DNA from: an uncultured Bacteroidia bacterium
Lineage (GTDB): Bacteria > Bacteroidota > Bacteroidia > Bacteroidales > UBA932
Reading direction: 5' to 3'
Assembly (NCBI GenBank): GCA_902794005.1
Contig: CADBFO010000002.1
Span: 45,762-109,761 of the forward strand
DNA: 64,000 bases
The notes beneath the pieces were generated by a model. That model was not told the origin of the DNA. It saw only the letters and a list, made by a program, of their open reading frames with translations, and did no database searches. This document shows, piece by piece, positions 45,817 through 55,306 of the stretch; the stretch's first letter is position 1; each line of letters begins with the position of its first letter. The position numbers and the translations under genes were made by a program.

Positions 45817-45852
45817 AAAAAAAAAGTGACGCAGGCAGAATTTGCCAGCGTC
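45817..45852 (-). terminator. Terminator of tRNA-Val
   Basis: On the minus strand GACGC plus inner TGGCA pair with TGCC and GCGTC, followed by T9. It starts 9 nt after the tRNA 3' end. Confidence 0.8.
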
Positions 45853-45861
45853 TCTTGGGTG

Positions 45862-45936
45862 TGGGCGGTACTGGATTCGAACCAGTGACCCCCTGCTTGT
45901 AAGGCAGGTGCTCTGAACCAGCTGAGCTAACCGCCC
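45862..45936 (-). tRNA. tRNA-Val (anticodon TAC)
   Basis: 75 nt folding as a standard cloverleaf: acceptor GGGCGGT/ACCGCCC, D arm GCTC/GAGC, anticodon stem CCTGC/GCAGG with loop CTTACAA, T arm ACTGG/CCAGT with TTCGAAT, discriminator A. CCA is not encoded. A full promoter lies upstream and a terminator downstream, so it is transcribed alone. Confidence 0.97.
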
Positions 45937-45950
45937 GGATTTGCGGAGTG

Positions 45951-45981
45951 CAAAGGTAGTAAGTTTTCTTGAAAATGCAAA
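45951..45981 (-). promoter_or_regulatory. Complete -33/-7 promoter of tRNA-Val
   Basis: Minus strand TTTG (45981-45978), 19-nt spacer, TACCTTTG (45958-45951), 14 nt before the mature tRNA 5' end. Confidence 0.75.
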
Positions 45982-46020
45982 AAAATATCGCTAAATTGCA
46001 GGCTCAAACCAAGAACCGAG

Positions 46021-46746
46021 ATGTTGTCTGTCATAGCGTTGGCCATCTTGCCGGCCATCATTTTGTTATACTACACTTATCAGCAGGACAAACTGCAGCG
46101 GGAACCTGTAAAGAATTTGGTAAAGGCCTTCTTCTATGGAGGCGTTTCGGTTTTTGCGTCGCTCCTGATATCGGTCCCCATGATGAACATGGGCCTGTTT
46201 CCCAAAGAAATCCATTCTTACATGGATGCTTTCCGCTGTGCCTTCTTCGGAGCGGCCATTCCGGAAGAAACAGCCAAGCTGGCACTGCTGTGGCTGTTCC
46301 TTCGCAAGTGTGCCGATTTTGACGAGCGCATGGACGGCATCGTGTATGCGGCCTGCATCGGCCTGGGCTTTGCGGCTTTTGAGAATATCGAATACCTTTT
46401 TGCGTCCGGCTCGCAGTGGATTACCGTGGGCATCAGCCGGTCGCTCACAGCCATTCCCGCCCACTTCGGCTTTGCGGTCATCATGGGCTATTACTTCTCC
46501 CTCAATCATTTTGACCGGTACCGCGCTCCGGGCGCCGGCCTCAAGATGTGGCTGTATCCCGTCATCGGCCATGGCGTGTACGACTGGATTGCCATGACCC
46601 AGGAGGTGAGCCCGCAACTGAGCGGCGTCATCGCCATCGCCATCCTGCTGTTGTGCTACTGGCTCATCAAGTGGGGCCGCGAGCACATGAAAAAACATCT
46701 CGATGCAGATTCTTTTGATACAATAACTACAATAGACGAGCAATAA
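46021..46746 (+). CDS. PrsW-family intramembrane metalloprotease
   Basis: 241 residues with about seven to eight hydrophobic segments. The three family motifs are intact: EETAK (82-86), FENIE (120-124), and His148 plus HGVYD (184-188), which supply metal ligands and catalytic Glu. B. subtilis PrsW cleaves an anti-sigma factor; here no anti-sigma gene is adjacent, so the substrate is unknown. The stop TAA overlaps the ATG of the alkaline phosphatase gene by one base (TAATG), implying coupling. Confidence 0.9.
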   Translation: MLSVIALAILPAIILLYYTYQQDKLQREPVKNLVKAFFYGGVSVFASLLISVPMMNMGLFPKEIHSYMDAFRCAFFGAAIPEETAKLALLWLFLRKCADFDERMDGIVYAACIGLGFAAFENIEYLFASGSQWITVGISRSLTAIPAHFGFAVIMGYYFSLNHFDRYRAPGAGLKMWLYPVIGHGVYDWIAMTQEVSPQLSGVIAIAILLLCYWLIKWGREHMKKHLDADSFDTITTIDEQ

Positions 46747-47882
46747 TGAAAAAGTTTTTCCTTTTGGCGTTTGCCATCTTCGCCGCATTCTCGCTGAATG
46801 CCCAGAACATCGTAAAAGGCTCCATCGAGGGCGTCCCTGCACAGGGTTCCTATCATCCTACCTATTCTTCGGACGGTGCCCAGTATCTCCCGAAGAACGT
46901 CATCCTGATGATTGGGGACGGCACGGGTCTGGCCCAGATTGCCGCCGGCTACTTTGCCAATAACGAGGAACTTACCTATTTCAATCTCAAGCACATGGGC
47001 TGGGTCACCACCAAGAGTGCCGATGCCTTCACCACCGACAGCTCCGCTTCCGGCACCGCCTATTCCTCCGGATACAAGACCTACAACGGAGCCGTGGGCG
47101 TAGATGTGAAAAAGCGCGCCCGTCCCAACATTCCGGAACAGGTGGCGAAGTACGGCGTCATCTCGGGCGTCGTCTCCACGGACGACCTGAACGGCGCCAC
47201 GCCCGCCTCCTTTTTCGCCCATCAGGAACACCGCCGCATGACCGACGAAATCTGGGCCGATCTCCCCGGCAGCGTGCTCAAGTACTTCGCCGCCGGCAGC
47301 AAGGAGGTCTTCGAAGCGCGTCCGCTGGAAACCCAGAAGGCCGTGAGCAAGGTGTTTACCGTCGTCAACTCCCTGGACGATCCCAAAATCCAGGCTGCCG
47401 ACCGTGCCGGTGTCCTGCCGCCCGCCGTGGAAACCGGTTATATCGTGAAAGGCCGCACCGACTTCCTGCCCCGGGCCACCCGTCAGGCCATTGATTTCCT
47501 GAACGAACGCACCAAGGACGACAAGGGCTTCTTCCTCATGGTGGAGGGCGCCCGCATCGACAAAGCCTGCCATGGCAACGATTTCCCCAGCGCCGTGAAG
47601 GAGCTGCTGGACTTTGACAAGGCCATCGCCGAAGCCATCAAGTTTGCCGATGAAGACGGCAACACCCTGGTGGTCATCAGCGCCGACCACGAAACCGGTG
47701 GCCTGGTGGTCTGGGACGGCGACCCCAAGAAAGGCAACGAAGAAGGCGTTTACATCAGCACATGGCACACCGCCACACCCGTTCCCATCTTCTCCTACGG
47801 TCCTCACGCCCAGGACTTCATGGGCGTTCAGGGCAATGAGCAGGTGGCCCAGAAAATCCTCAAGCTCCTGCAGGTGAAATAG
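46746..47882 (+). CDS. Alkaline phosphatase
   Basis: 378 residues with signal peptide (cleavage after LNAQ, about 20). Core motifs: MIGDGTGLAQ (metal Asp58), TTDSSASGTA (nucleophile Ser99 by alignment to E. coli DSAAS), VEGARIDKACHGND and SADHETGGL for the remaining metal ligands. It would hydrolyse phosphate monoesters in the periplasm. The short length and lack of insertions put it in the compact Bacteroidota PhoA group. Translationally coupled to the PrsW protease. Confidence 0.93.
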   Translation: MKKFFLLAFAIFAAFSLNAQNIVKGSIEGVPAQGSYHPTYSSDGAQYLPKNVILMIGDGTGLAQIAAGYFANNEELTYFNLKHMGWVTTKSADAFTTDSSASGTAYSSGYKTYNGAVGVDVKKRARPNIPEQVAKYGVISGVVSTDDLNGATPASFFAHQEHRRMTDEIWADLPGSVLKYFAAGSKEVFEARPLETQKAVSKVFTVVNSLDDPKIQAADRAGVLPPAVETGYIVKGRTDFLPRATRQAIDFLNERTKDDKGFFLMVEGARIDKACHGNDFPSAVKELLDFDKAIAEAIKFADEDGNTLVVISADHETGGLVVWDGDPKKGNEEGVYISTWHTATPVPIFSYGPHAQDFMGVQGNEQVAQKILKLLQVK

Positions 47883-47970
47883 CTTTGGAAACCGTACGCA
47901 CAGCGGCGCAGCAGTCCAATCCTAAACCGCCGGCCGTGACGAGATAGTCCATATATGCACGGTATCCGGC

Positions 47971-50190
47971 CTACTTTTCCGCCACGGTAAATCCTACGCT
48001 GGCCGTATTGCCCTCATCGTCCACCACGGTGAGGGTATGTTTTCCCGGGGCGGGGGCCAGGCGGAGTTCGTGGATCAGGCGGGTTTCCCCGATGTAGGTC
48101 TGGTCCAGGTGCCACCAGAGGGTGGCATCGGCTTTGTGGTGCGCGGCGCGGAATACGACGCCTTCCACCTCGCCGCTCATCTGGCGGGGAAGGTAGAGGG
48201 TGCTGCCGGGGGAGGGGTAGATAAACTGGACCTCCGTGTCGCCGGAGGCTTTTCTGGCGCCGGTGTATTCCGGATGGTGGGGCTTGTAGAACCACTCCAT
48301 GGCCGGAGGCAGCACGAATTCTCCGTTTTTGTGATAGGGGCAGGGGTCGGTTTCCATTCCCGCGGCCGGAATCAGGAGGTCCTCCGGGTCGGGGCAGTCC
48401 GGGCCTGCCAGGCGCCCCGATTCCCGGCACACTTTGGCCCAGACAGATTCCTCGCGACGCCTGTCATCCTGCGGAGCGACAGCGGCGAAGGGTTCGTCGA
48501 ACCATCCTTCCGAGGCGGGGAGGAGGTTCAGGATGTCAAAGAGCACCGGACCGGACGTCCGTGCGCCGGTGAGCCCCGGAACGCCTTGCCCCTGGGCATT
48601 TCCGGCCCATACGCCAATGGTGTACTCCGGCGTCATGCCCACGGCCCATGCGTCCCGGAATCCGTAGCTGGTGCCGGTCTTCCACGCTGCCTTCCTCACG
48701 CTCCGGATCAGCCGCCAGTCCAGTTCGTCGGGCCGATTCACCTCCTTCAACGCGTCGAACATGTACCACAGCGCCACCGGGTTCCAGGCGGAAGAGGCTT
48801 CGCTGTGCCCGGAATGACAATAACTGCGTACCAGGGCGCTGTAGGCGGCCGTAATCTGGTCCAGACGGGCCTCGCCGCCGCCGAGGATGAGTGAAAGGCC
48901 GTACCAGGAGGCGTCGCGGGTGAGGGTGCTGAGCCCGGCCTTCTGCAGAAGGGCGTGGAACTTGGGAATGCCGTATTCCCGCAGGAGGAACACCGACGGC
49001 ACGTTGAGGGAGCGTGCCAGGGCTTCGTCGGCCGGCACCGCGCCATAAAACTGGCGGTCGAAGTTCTGCGGGGCGAAGCCGCCCAGATTCACGGGCACGT
49101 CGGGCAGCAGCGTCCGGGGCAGAATCACCCCTTCCTGCAGCGCCGCCGCATAGAGGAAAGGTTTCAGGATGCTCCCCGTACTCCGGGCCGATGCCGCCAC
49201 GTCCACCTGCACCCCCGGCCTTTCGCGCCCCGGGGACGCATTGCCCACGTATGCCACCACCTCGCCGCTGCGGTTGTCGATGACCAGGGCGGCCATGTCG
49301 GCCACGCCTTCCCGGGCCAGGTCGTCGGAGCGCAGGTTTACGGCCGACTCCACGGCTTTCTGCAGCGGGAGCCGGATGGCCGTACGCGTCCGTTCTCCGC
49401 GCGGACAGCGCTCCACGTAATGCGAAGCCCAGGCGGGGAGGGGGAGCGGCGCTTCGGGCAGTTCTTCGGACAGGGCCGCCTCGTAGGTATCGGCATCAAT
49501 GTCTCCGTGCTTCAACAATCTTTCCAGCAGGCGGTTGCGCTTTTCCAGCAGTTGCGCCCGGTTGCGCCCGGGATGCATGGAAGCCGGGGCGTTGGGAAGG
49601 ACGGCGAGGGTGGCGGCCTCTCCCCAGGAAAGCTCCGAGGCGGGCCGGCCGAAGTAGCGCCACGCGGCGGCTTCCAGCCCCACCACATTGCCCCCGAAAG
49701 GCGCGTGGGCCGCATAAAGGGCCAGGATGCGGCGCTTGCTGCAGCGCAGTTCCAGCCGCGTGGCCTGCACGGCTTCGATCATTTTTTGCCAGAGGGTACG
49801 TTCCTTCCCGCGGGACAGACGGATTACCTGCATGGTGAGGGTGCTGCCGCCGCTCACCACGTGTCCGGCGCGGGCATTGTCCACGGCAGCGCGCACCAGC
49901 GCTGCCGGATTCACGCCCGGATGCCAGCGGAACTGGCGGTCTTCAAACTGAATCAGGGCCGTTGCAAAACGCTGCGGAACGGTATCGGCCGGCGGAAAGC
50001 GCCACTGGCCGTCAGCTGCGATGCGGGCGCCCAGCAGCTCCCCCTCCGCACTCTCCACCACCGTGGAATACACCGTTCCCTTGAACAGGTCCCGCGGAAG
50101 GCAGAAAAACCAGCCCAGCAGCAGCGCTCCGGCAAGCCCCAAAAGCAGCTCCCGTGCACGAAAACGGCCTTTCTGGGGCTCGGGAGGCAT
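47971..50190 (-). CDS. pbpC: Penicillin-binding protein 1C
   Basis: 739 residues. One membrane anchor (about 14-31), GT51 glycosyltransferase (about 60-240, catalytic Glu83 in FEDRQF), transpeptidase with SILK (Ser340-Lys343), SLN and KTGTSYGFRDAW motifs, and the C-terminal BiPBP_C domain (about 650-739). It follows the thioester A2M gene by 4 nt, the well-known yfhM-pbpC pairing, thought to repair the wall while the A2M traps an attacking protease. Two in-frame GTCATTC-type repeat insertions lie in the transpeptidase region (residues 458-466 and about 566-582), yet the reading frame and motifs are kept. Confidence 0.93.
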   Translation of the reverse strand: MPPEPQKGRFRARELLLGLAGALLLGWFFCLPRDLFKGTVYSTVVESAEGELLGARIAADGQWRFPPADTVPQRFATALIQFEDRQFRWHPGVNPAALVRAAVDNARAGHVVSGGSTLTMQVIRLSRGKERTLWQKMIEAVQATRLELRCSKRRILALYAAHAPFGGNVVGLEAAAWRYFGRPASELSWGEAATLAVLPNAPASMHPGRNRAQLLEKRNRLLERLLKHGDIDADTYEAALSEELPEAPLPLPAWASHYVERCPRGERTRTAIRLPLQKAVESAVNLRSDDLAREGVADMAALVIDNRSGEVVAYVGNASPGRERPGVQVDVAASARSTGSILKPFLYAAALQEGVILPRTLLPDVPVNLGGFAPQNFDRQFYGAVPADEALARSLNVPSVFLLREYGIPKFHALLQKAGLSTLTRDASWYGLSLILGGGEARLDQITAAYSALVRSYCHSGHSEASSAWNPVALWYMFDALKEVNRPDELDWRLIRSVRKAAWKTGTSYGFRDAWAVGMTPEYTIGVWAGNAQGQGVPGLTGARTSGPVLFDILNLLPASEGWFDEPFAAVAPQDDRRREESVWAKVCRESGRLAGPDCPDPEDLLIPAAGMETDPCPYHKNGEFVLPPAMEWFYKPHHPEYTGARKASGDTEVQFIYPSPGSTLYLPRQMSGEVEGVVFRAAHHKADATLWWHLDQTYIGETRLIHELRLAPAPGKHTLTVVDDEGNTASVGFTVAEK
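48446..48495 (-). repeat. In-frame GTCATTC-type repeat pair inside pbpC
   Basis: On the plus strand GATTCCTCGCGACGCC is followed by TGTCATCCTGCGGAGCGACA and GCGGCGAAGGG, that is, two repeat halves facing each other. It encodes the PQDDRRREES stretch of the protein. Confidence 0.55.
48790..48819 (-). repeat. In-frame GTCATTC-type repeat inside pbpC
   Basis: Minus strand TGTCATTCCGGGCACAGCGA then AGCCTCTTCC, encoding CHSGHSEASS (from residue 458). Confidence 0.6.
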
Positions 50191-50194
50191 AGGC

Positions 50195-53100
50195 TTATCG
50201 GATAACCACGGCGGTTCCGGCCTCGGTGGAGGCGTTCAGGGCCGGTTCATACATGGCCTCGCAAACCACGGCGGGCATCACATAACTGCCTTCGTAGGCG
50301 GCACGGAGCCCCACGGTGAAGGTCTTGTAGCGGCCGGCGGGCAGGGCGAAGAACCAGTTCACCCGGTCGTCCCGGATGTCCTTGTGGTCGTAGCCTTCGG
50401 AACCGTCGGCCCCGCCCGCGAGGCGGTCGTTCAGGATTTCCCAGCCGGACGGGATGCGAAGGCTCAGGGCCAGCTGCTCCAGGTCTTTCCCGGCCAGGAG
50501 CGAACGCACCTTCACGGTGGCGGTGAAGCGGGTGCCCTGCTTCAGGGAGGCGGGCGTCACGGGGGCGCCGTTCTCGCCGGCGTAGGTCACTTCCACGTGC
50601 AGGCCGTTCCCCCGGGCCTTCATGGGCTCCCGGCCCACCCGGCACAGCGTTCCGTACAGCGTTCCCTCGGAGAGGTTTTTTACGGACGCTTTCACGGGTG
50701 CCACCAGACGGCTCTTGGCCGAGGTCAGCGTCTGTCCGTCCACATCGGCCTTGATGACCTGGGTGGGCACTTTCTCAAAGAGAATGCCGTAAGCGATGGC
50801 GGCGAAAGCTGCTTCCTGCGTGGACAGACGGCGGGAAGGGAGGTTCTCCGTGGCCAGCGAAAGGGCCTCGGTGATGCGGCCGGTGAGCACCAGCGCCTGC
50901 AGGGCCATGTAGCGGTCGCGAAGGGCCGTTCCAAAGGTAATGTTGTAAGGCTCGTATTCCGGGAAGTCGCGCCCGACATCGTTCAGAAGGCCTTCCGCGA
51001 GCGATTTCTTGCCGCTCACGGCATAGGCCGATGCCAGAATCCACCGGGCCTGCTTCGTCAGTTTGTCCGACTCGCGCAGGCGGTTCATGCCGGGCTGCGA
51101 GGAGGCTCCCGCCACCGCGAGGGTGTACAGGCGGAAGGCCTCGTCCTGCTGGGCAAACCCTTCGCCGGCGGCTACGCGGAAGTTCTTGGAGGTCTTCTGC
51201 TGATAGGCCTTCCACGCTTTGAGAACGCCCTTGTTCACATCCACGCCGGCGGCTGCGGCTTCCGTGAGGAAAAGACCGGCCATGGAGGATACCCAGGTGC
51301 TGCTCTGCGGCGCGCTCCAGTAGGAGAAGCCTCCGTCGGGCAGCTGACGGCCGTAGAGTTCCTTCACGATTCCGGGCAGGAGGGCCTTGGCCTTGGCGGC
51401 ATCGGCCTCGCTCAGCAGGGGCATCAGGTGCAGCAGGGCCAGACCACGTGCGCTCAGCTGTTCACCGCAGTTGTACGGGTAGTCCCGCATCTGGATATAG
51501 AGGCTGCGGGCATCCAGGGCCGGGAATCCGGAGAACTGGAGCATGCCGGCATTCAACTGCCTGGACGCGCCGGGCGCCAGGGTGAAGTTTTCGGTCAGGG
51601 TGATTTCGGCATGGGGGTTCCGGATATCCAGGGAGATGCTTTCGCCGGCCTTGTGGCCCTTGGCGCTGGCGCTCACCTTGATGCGGGCGGTGCCCTCGGC
51701 ATCCTGTGCCTTCATCGCAAAGCGGATGAGCTGGTCTCCCTTGCCGGAGAATTTCACCTTCTGGGTGGAAGGGCCGGTGAAGGTCACGGGACCTTCGGCC
51801 TGGATGGAAACCTCGGCCTCGTCCACGTCGTCTTCCAGGGCGAACACGTTCACCGGGACGGCCACTTCTTCGCCGCTGCCCAGAACGCGCGGCAGGGTGG
51901 TCACCAGCATGAGCGGGTTCTGCACGGGAACGGTCTTTTCTGCATGGCCGAAGGCGCCGTCATGGCCGGCCACCAGCATTACGCGGACGCTGCCCACATA
52001 CATGGGAAGCTTGAGTTTGAGTACGTCGGTGCCCTTGGACAGGGTCTTGGGAGCGAGGGTGAGCACCACCGGGTTGAAGCGGTTGTCCTTGCGGGCGCCA
52101 CGGATGGCGTCTTCGTCGCCGCCGATGGCGGCAAGCGGCGAGAACCGGCCGCTGAAGGCGCCGATCACCTGGTCGTAGAGGTCCCAGGTGTTCACGCCCA
52201 GGGCTTCCCTGCGGTACATCCTCTCCCACGGGTCGGGCGTCTTGAAGGCGGTGAGGTCCAGGAGGCCTTCGTCCACGATGGCCAGAGTATAGGTCATGGG
52301 GCGGCCGCTGCGCTCGGATACCTTCACGGTGAATTCCTCTTCCGGACGGATCAGCCGGGGAAGGGTCAGAACCGGCTCCAGATGGCTTTCAGGGTTCTCC
52401 ACCAGGATGCGCTGCACGCCGTACAGGCGCAGCGGAAGGTCGTTCACGGAAGAGCCGTAAGGCTGCAGGAGCGTCACGTGTACATAGATGTTGGGGGCCA
52501 TGGAAGGCTCCACGGTGAAGCGCCAGGGCGTGTCGTTGTCGCCGGTATTCACCCATTCGCGGCGGATGACGCCCGTTGCGTTCTCCAGGGATACCAGTGC
52601 CTGTCCGCCCTTGGCGGCGGGGATGAACACGGTGGCCGTTTCACCGGCCTTGTACTGAGGCTTGTCGGTGGACAGGCGCAGCATGGTGAGGGATTCGGGG
52701 TCCTGGCGGTTGGCGCGGCCTTCATAGCTGCCCCAGTCGGCGGTGAAGAAACGGCCGCTCACATGGCCGGACTCCTTGTCGCGTACCAGGATGAGGTATC
52801 GGCCCCACTGCTCGTCGCTCACGTTGAAGGCGATGCTGTTGTCCTCGGCGCCGGAAGTGAAGCTGCCGGAGAGGACGGTCTTCACGGATTTTCCGCTCAC
52901 GTAGGCGTCCAGGTCGCTTCCCGGGTTGTCCCACCACCAGTTCCAGTCGGTCTTGAACACGCGGTATTCCACCGGGCGGCCCTTGAGGCGCTTGCCCTTG
53001 GCATCCACCACGGCTACGCGGAGGCTGTGCTGCTTGCCGGTTTCCAGGTAATCACCCTTGGGAAGGCGGATGCCCACGTATGCGCTGAAAGGCGAGAAGG

Positions 53101-55306
53101 AAACGGATTCGGTGGTGAAACTCTCGTCACCGCCGGGCTCCTCCACGGAGGTGACGATGAAGGCCTTCAGCATGCCGGGCGCCCCATCGGCATCCGGGAG
53201 AGTGACCCGGGCGCTGCCCTTGCCGTTTGCATCCAGCGTGGTCTTGTACAGCTGGTATTCGGCCTTGGAGAAGTTGGAGGAAGGATTGTTGAAGCTGTAG
53301 TCCTCAAAATCCCTGAAGGGGCTGCCGGTAATCTTGGTGAGGGTCATGTCGGCCCTTGCCGGGCTTCCGGATGCGGCTCCGCCGGTGAGCCAGGCGGCCG
53401 ATATGGGGAAGGTCACCGTCTTGCCCGATTCCAGCACGGACGGGTATTCCGTGTTCAGCTTGAAGCGGTTGGGCTTGATGGTCTCGATATGGAGCGTCTT
53501 GTGGAAACTGCTGCCACCCACCTTTACGTAGGCGTTCCAGTAACCGGTGGGGTCGTCGGCCTTGGTGGCGATGTCGAAGGCGTAGAATCCGTCGGTGCCT
53601 TTCCGCACCATGCGGGTATGGAACTGGCCTTCGGGCGTGTACAGCTCCAGGGTGGCGGGATGGTCTTCCGGAAGGGAGCGGCCCTTGTCGGAAAGAATCA
53701 TGGTCAGGTGCACCGTGTCGCCGGGACGCCAGACGCCGCGTTCTCCGTACAGGAAGGCCTTGATGCCCTGCTGCAGGGTTTCTCCGCCCACGTCGAAGCG
53801 GCTCAGGGAACGCTCGTTGCCCTCCGTCACTTTCAGGTAGGCGGTGTTGCCGCCGGCCTTGGCCACTACCGCGAAGGGCTTGCGGGCAAGATTCAGGGTC
53901 AGCATGCCGTCATTGTCCGTTCTCCCTTTTCCGAGGCTTTGGAGCTGGAAGTCAAAGACTTCGATATCGGCCCCGGAAACCGGCTTGGCAGAGAGGAGGT
54001 CGGTGGCGGTGAGCCAGATGGTTCTGCCGCCGGCGTAATGGGCCATCAGGCCCAGGTCGCTGGCCATGAGCTGGACGGACGGGAAGCGGTCGCTGTCCAT
54101 ATAATAGGAAGGCTTGGAAGGGTCGTCCGCTTCTTTCCAGTTGTAGGCGGCCCAGTCGTAGTCGTTGTCCCAGTAATAGGAGCTGGGCTCATCCCAGACG
54201 GCCTCGTCCTCCGGGGACGGTTTGCCGTCCGGGGCCGACGGGCGCAGGAGGACCTCCCGGCCGCCGTACAGGCTCTGGTCCAGGCGGAAACTGAGCCGGA
54301 TGCGGTAGATGGCGCCGGGTTCTTTTTTCAGGAGACCGCCCAGGTCGATGCTGTGCTCGTTCCACTTCCGGAGGTTCTTGGAAGCGTCCAGGGGGATGTC
54401 TCCCTTATAGACCAGGCGTCCGCTGCGGCGAAGGCTGCTGTTGCCGCCCAGGTCGTTGTCCTGCAGGAACATCAGGACATTCTTCTCATAAATCTTGACG
54501 ATGCGCACCTCTACGGAGCGCAGGTTCACCGCCCGGAAGGGGAGGATGAGCTGATTCTTGTCCGGCAGGATGTTTCCGTTGACAAGGAGCTCCACGGCAG
54601 GCTTGTCTTCCAGCAGGGGGAAGGTGCGGGTCCACTGCTCGCCCAGGGTCTCGCCTTCGGCATTCTTGAGGGCGGCGCTCAGGCTGAGCTGCATGTCGGC
54701 GCTGCGGCCTTCGAAGAAAACGTTCACCTTTTCGCCTTCGGCCTGGATGTAGCTGCGCGAGACGCCGGTGAGTTCCACCATCCCCTTCTTGTTGGCGTTC
54801 ACGGGCGCTTCACTGAAAGTAAGGCCGATATGGTCTTCCTCCAGGAGGCAGTTCACCACGTGGAACCCGTCCTGCTTCATTTCGGGCTCGGGTTCGGGTC
54901 CGGCAGCCTCTTCGCGGCCCTTCACCGTGACGGCGAAGTCGAAGCGCTTGGGCGCACCGCTCATCACCTCGCCCAGGAGGAAGGAAACCTGGTAAGTGGT
55001 TCCCGCCTTGAGCGCCCCTTCTTCGGGCACGAAGGAAAAGTCGGACGGCGTGCTCCAAAGGGCCTGGCCCTTGAGGGGCGGAGCAATCTTGATCAGTTTT
55101 TCCGGAGCGGGCAGCGTCCCGTCCTCCAGGGGCGTGACATCCTCCGTGAGTTGTATCTGCAGCACGGCGTCATCGGCCACGATGCCGCCGGTGTACGCCT
55201 TGATGAAAGAGGAAAATTCCTCTGCCGAAGGGGTTTGGGCCTGTTTTTTTGGTCCGCAGGCCACGAGGGCGGCCATGGAAACCGCCAGAAAGAGTATCTT
55301 ACGCAT
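50195..55306 (-). CDS. Alpha-2-macroglobulin lipoprotein with thioester (YfhM type)
   Basis: 1703 residues, lipobox LVAC (Cys17). Successive MG domains, MG2 strand with GVWRPGDTVHLTMIL (about 525), bait region near 1000, A2M domain (about 1030-1150) and the thioester CGEQ at 1280-1283 within YPYNCGEQLSARG, followed by the helical TED and a final receptor-like beta domain. This is the bacterial A2M design that covalently traps proteases after bait cleavage in the periplasm. ATG overlaps the PatB stop by 8 nt and pbpC follows after 4 nt, so patB-yfhM-pbpC is one operon. Confidence 0.93.
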   Translation of the reverse strand: MRKILFLAVSMAALVACGPKKQAQTPSAEEFSSFIKAYTGGIVADDAVLQIQLTEDVTPLEDGTLPAPEKLIKIAPPLKGQALWSTPSDFSFVPEEGALKAGTTYQVSFLLGEVMSGAPKRFDFAVTVKGREEAAGPEPEPEMKQDGFHVVNCLLEEDHIGLTFSEAPVNANKKGMVELTGVSRSYIQAEGEKVNVFFEGRSADMQLSLSAALKNAEGETLGEQWTRTFPLLEDKPAVELLVNGNILPDKNQLILPFRAVNLRSVEVRIVKIYEKNVLMFLQDNDLGGNSSLRRSGRLVYKGDIPLDASKNLRKWNEHSIDLGGLLKKEPGAIYRIRLSFRLDQSLYGGREVLLRPSAPDGKPSPEDEAVWDEPSSYYWDNDYDWAAYNWKEADDPSKPSYYMDSDRFPSVQLMASDLGLMAHYAGGRTIWLTATDLLSAKPVSGADIEVFDFQLQSLGKGRTDNDGMLTLNLARKPFAVVAKAGGNTAYLKVTEGNERSLSRFDVGGETLQQGIKAFLYGERGVWRPGDTVHLTMILSDKGRSLPEDHPATLELYTPEGQFHTRMVRKGTDGFYAFDIATKADDPTGYWNAYVKVGGSSFHKTLHIETIKPNRFKLNTEYPSVLESGKTVTFPISAAWLTGGAASGSPARADMTLTKITGSPFRDFEDYSFNNPSSNFSKAEYQLYKTTLDANGKGSARVTLPDADGAPGMLKAFIVTSVEEPGGDESFTTESVSFSPFSAYVGIRLPKGDYLETGKQHSLRVAVVDAKGKRLKGRPVEYRVFKTDWNWWWDNPGSDLDAYVSGKSVKTVLSGSFTSGAEDNSIAFNVSDEQWGRYLILVRDKESGHVSGRFFTADWGSYEGRANRQDPESLTMLRLSTDKPQYKAGETATVFIPAAKGGQALVSLENATGVIRREWVNTGDNDTPWRFTVEPSMAPNIYVHVTLLQPYGSSVNDLPLRLYGVQRILVENPESHLEPVLTLPRLIRPEEEFTVKVSERSGRPMTYTLAIVDEGLLDLTAFKTPDPWERMYRREALGVNTWDLYDQVIGAFSGRFSPLAAIGGDEDAIRGARKDNRFNPVVLTLAPKTLSKGTDVLKLKLPMYVGSVRVMLVAGHDGAFGHAEKTVPVQNPLMLVTTLPRVLGSGEEVAVPVNVFALEDDVDEAEVSIQAEGPVTFTGPSTQKVKFSGKGDQLIRFAMKAQDAEGTARIKVSASAKGHKAGESISLDIRNPHAEITLTENFTLAPGASRQLNAGMLQFSGFPALDARSLYIQMRDYPYNCGEQLSARGLALLHLMPLLSEADAAKAKALLPGIVKELYGRQLPDGGFSYWSAPQSSTWVSSMAGLFLTEAAAAGVDVNKGVLKAWKAYQQKTSKNFRVAAGEGFAQQDEAFRLYTLAVAGASSQPGMNRLRESDKLTKQARWILASAYAVSGKKSLAEGLLNDVGRDFPEYEPYNITFGTALRDRYMALQALVLTGRITEALSLATENLPSRRLSTQEAAFAAIAYGILFEKVPTQVIKADVDGQTLTSAKSRLVAPVKASVKNLSEGTLYGTLCRVGREPMKARGNGLHVEVTYAGENGAPVTPASLKQGTRFTATVKVRSLLAGKDLEQLALSLRIPSGWEILNDRLAGGADGSEGYDHKDIRDDRVNWFFALPAGRYKTFTVGLRAAYEGSYVMPAVVCEAMYEPALNASTEAGTAVVIR

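Noticed and set aside
45404-45829. A 141-codon frame between the A2M gene and tRNA-Val
   Set aside because: Made of a palindromic element and hairpin repeats; no start context and no protein-like composition.
46021-47882. PrsW plus alkaline phosphatase as an anti-sigma signalling cassette
   Set aside because: No sigma or anti-sigma gene is adjacent; only the one-base overlap supports a link.
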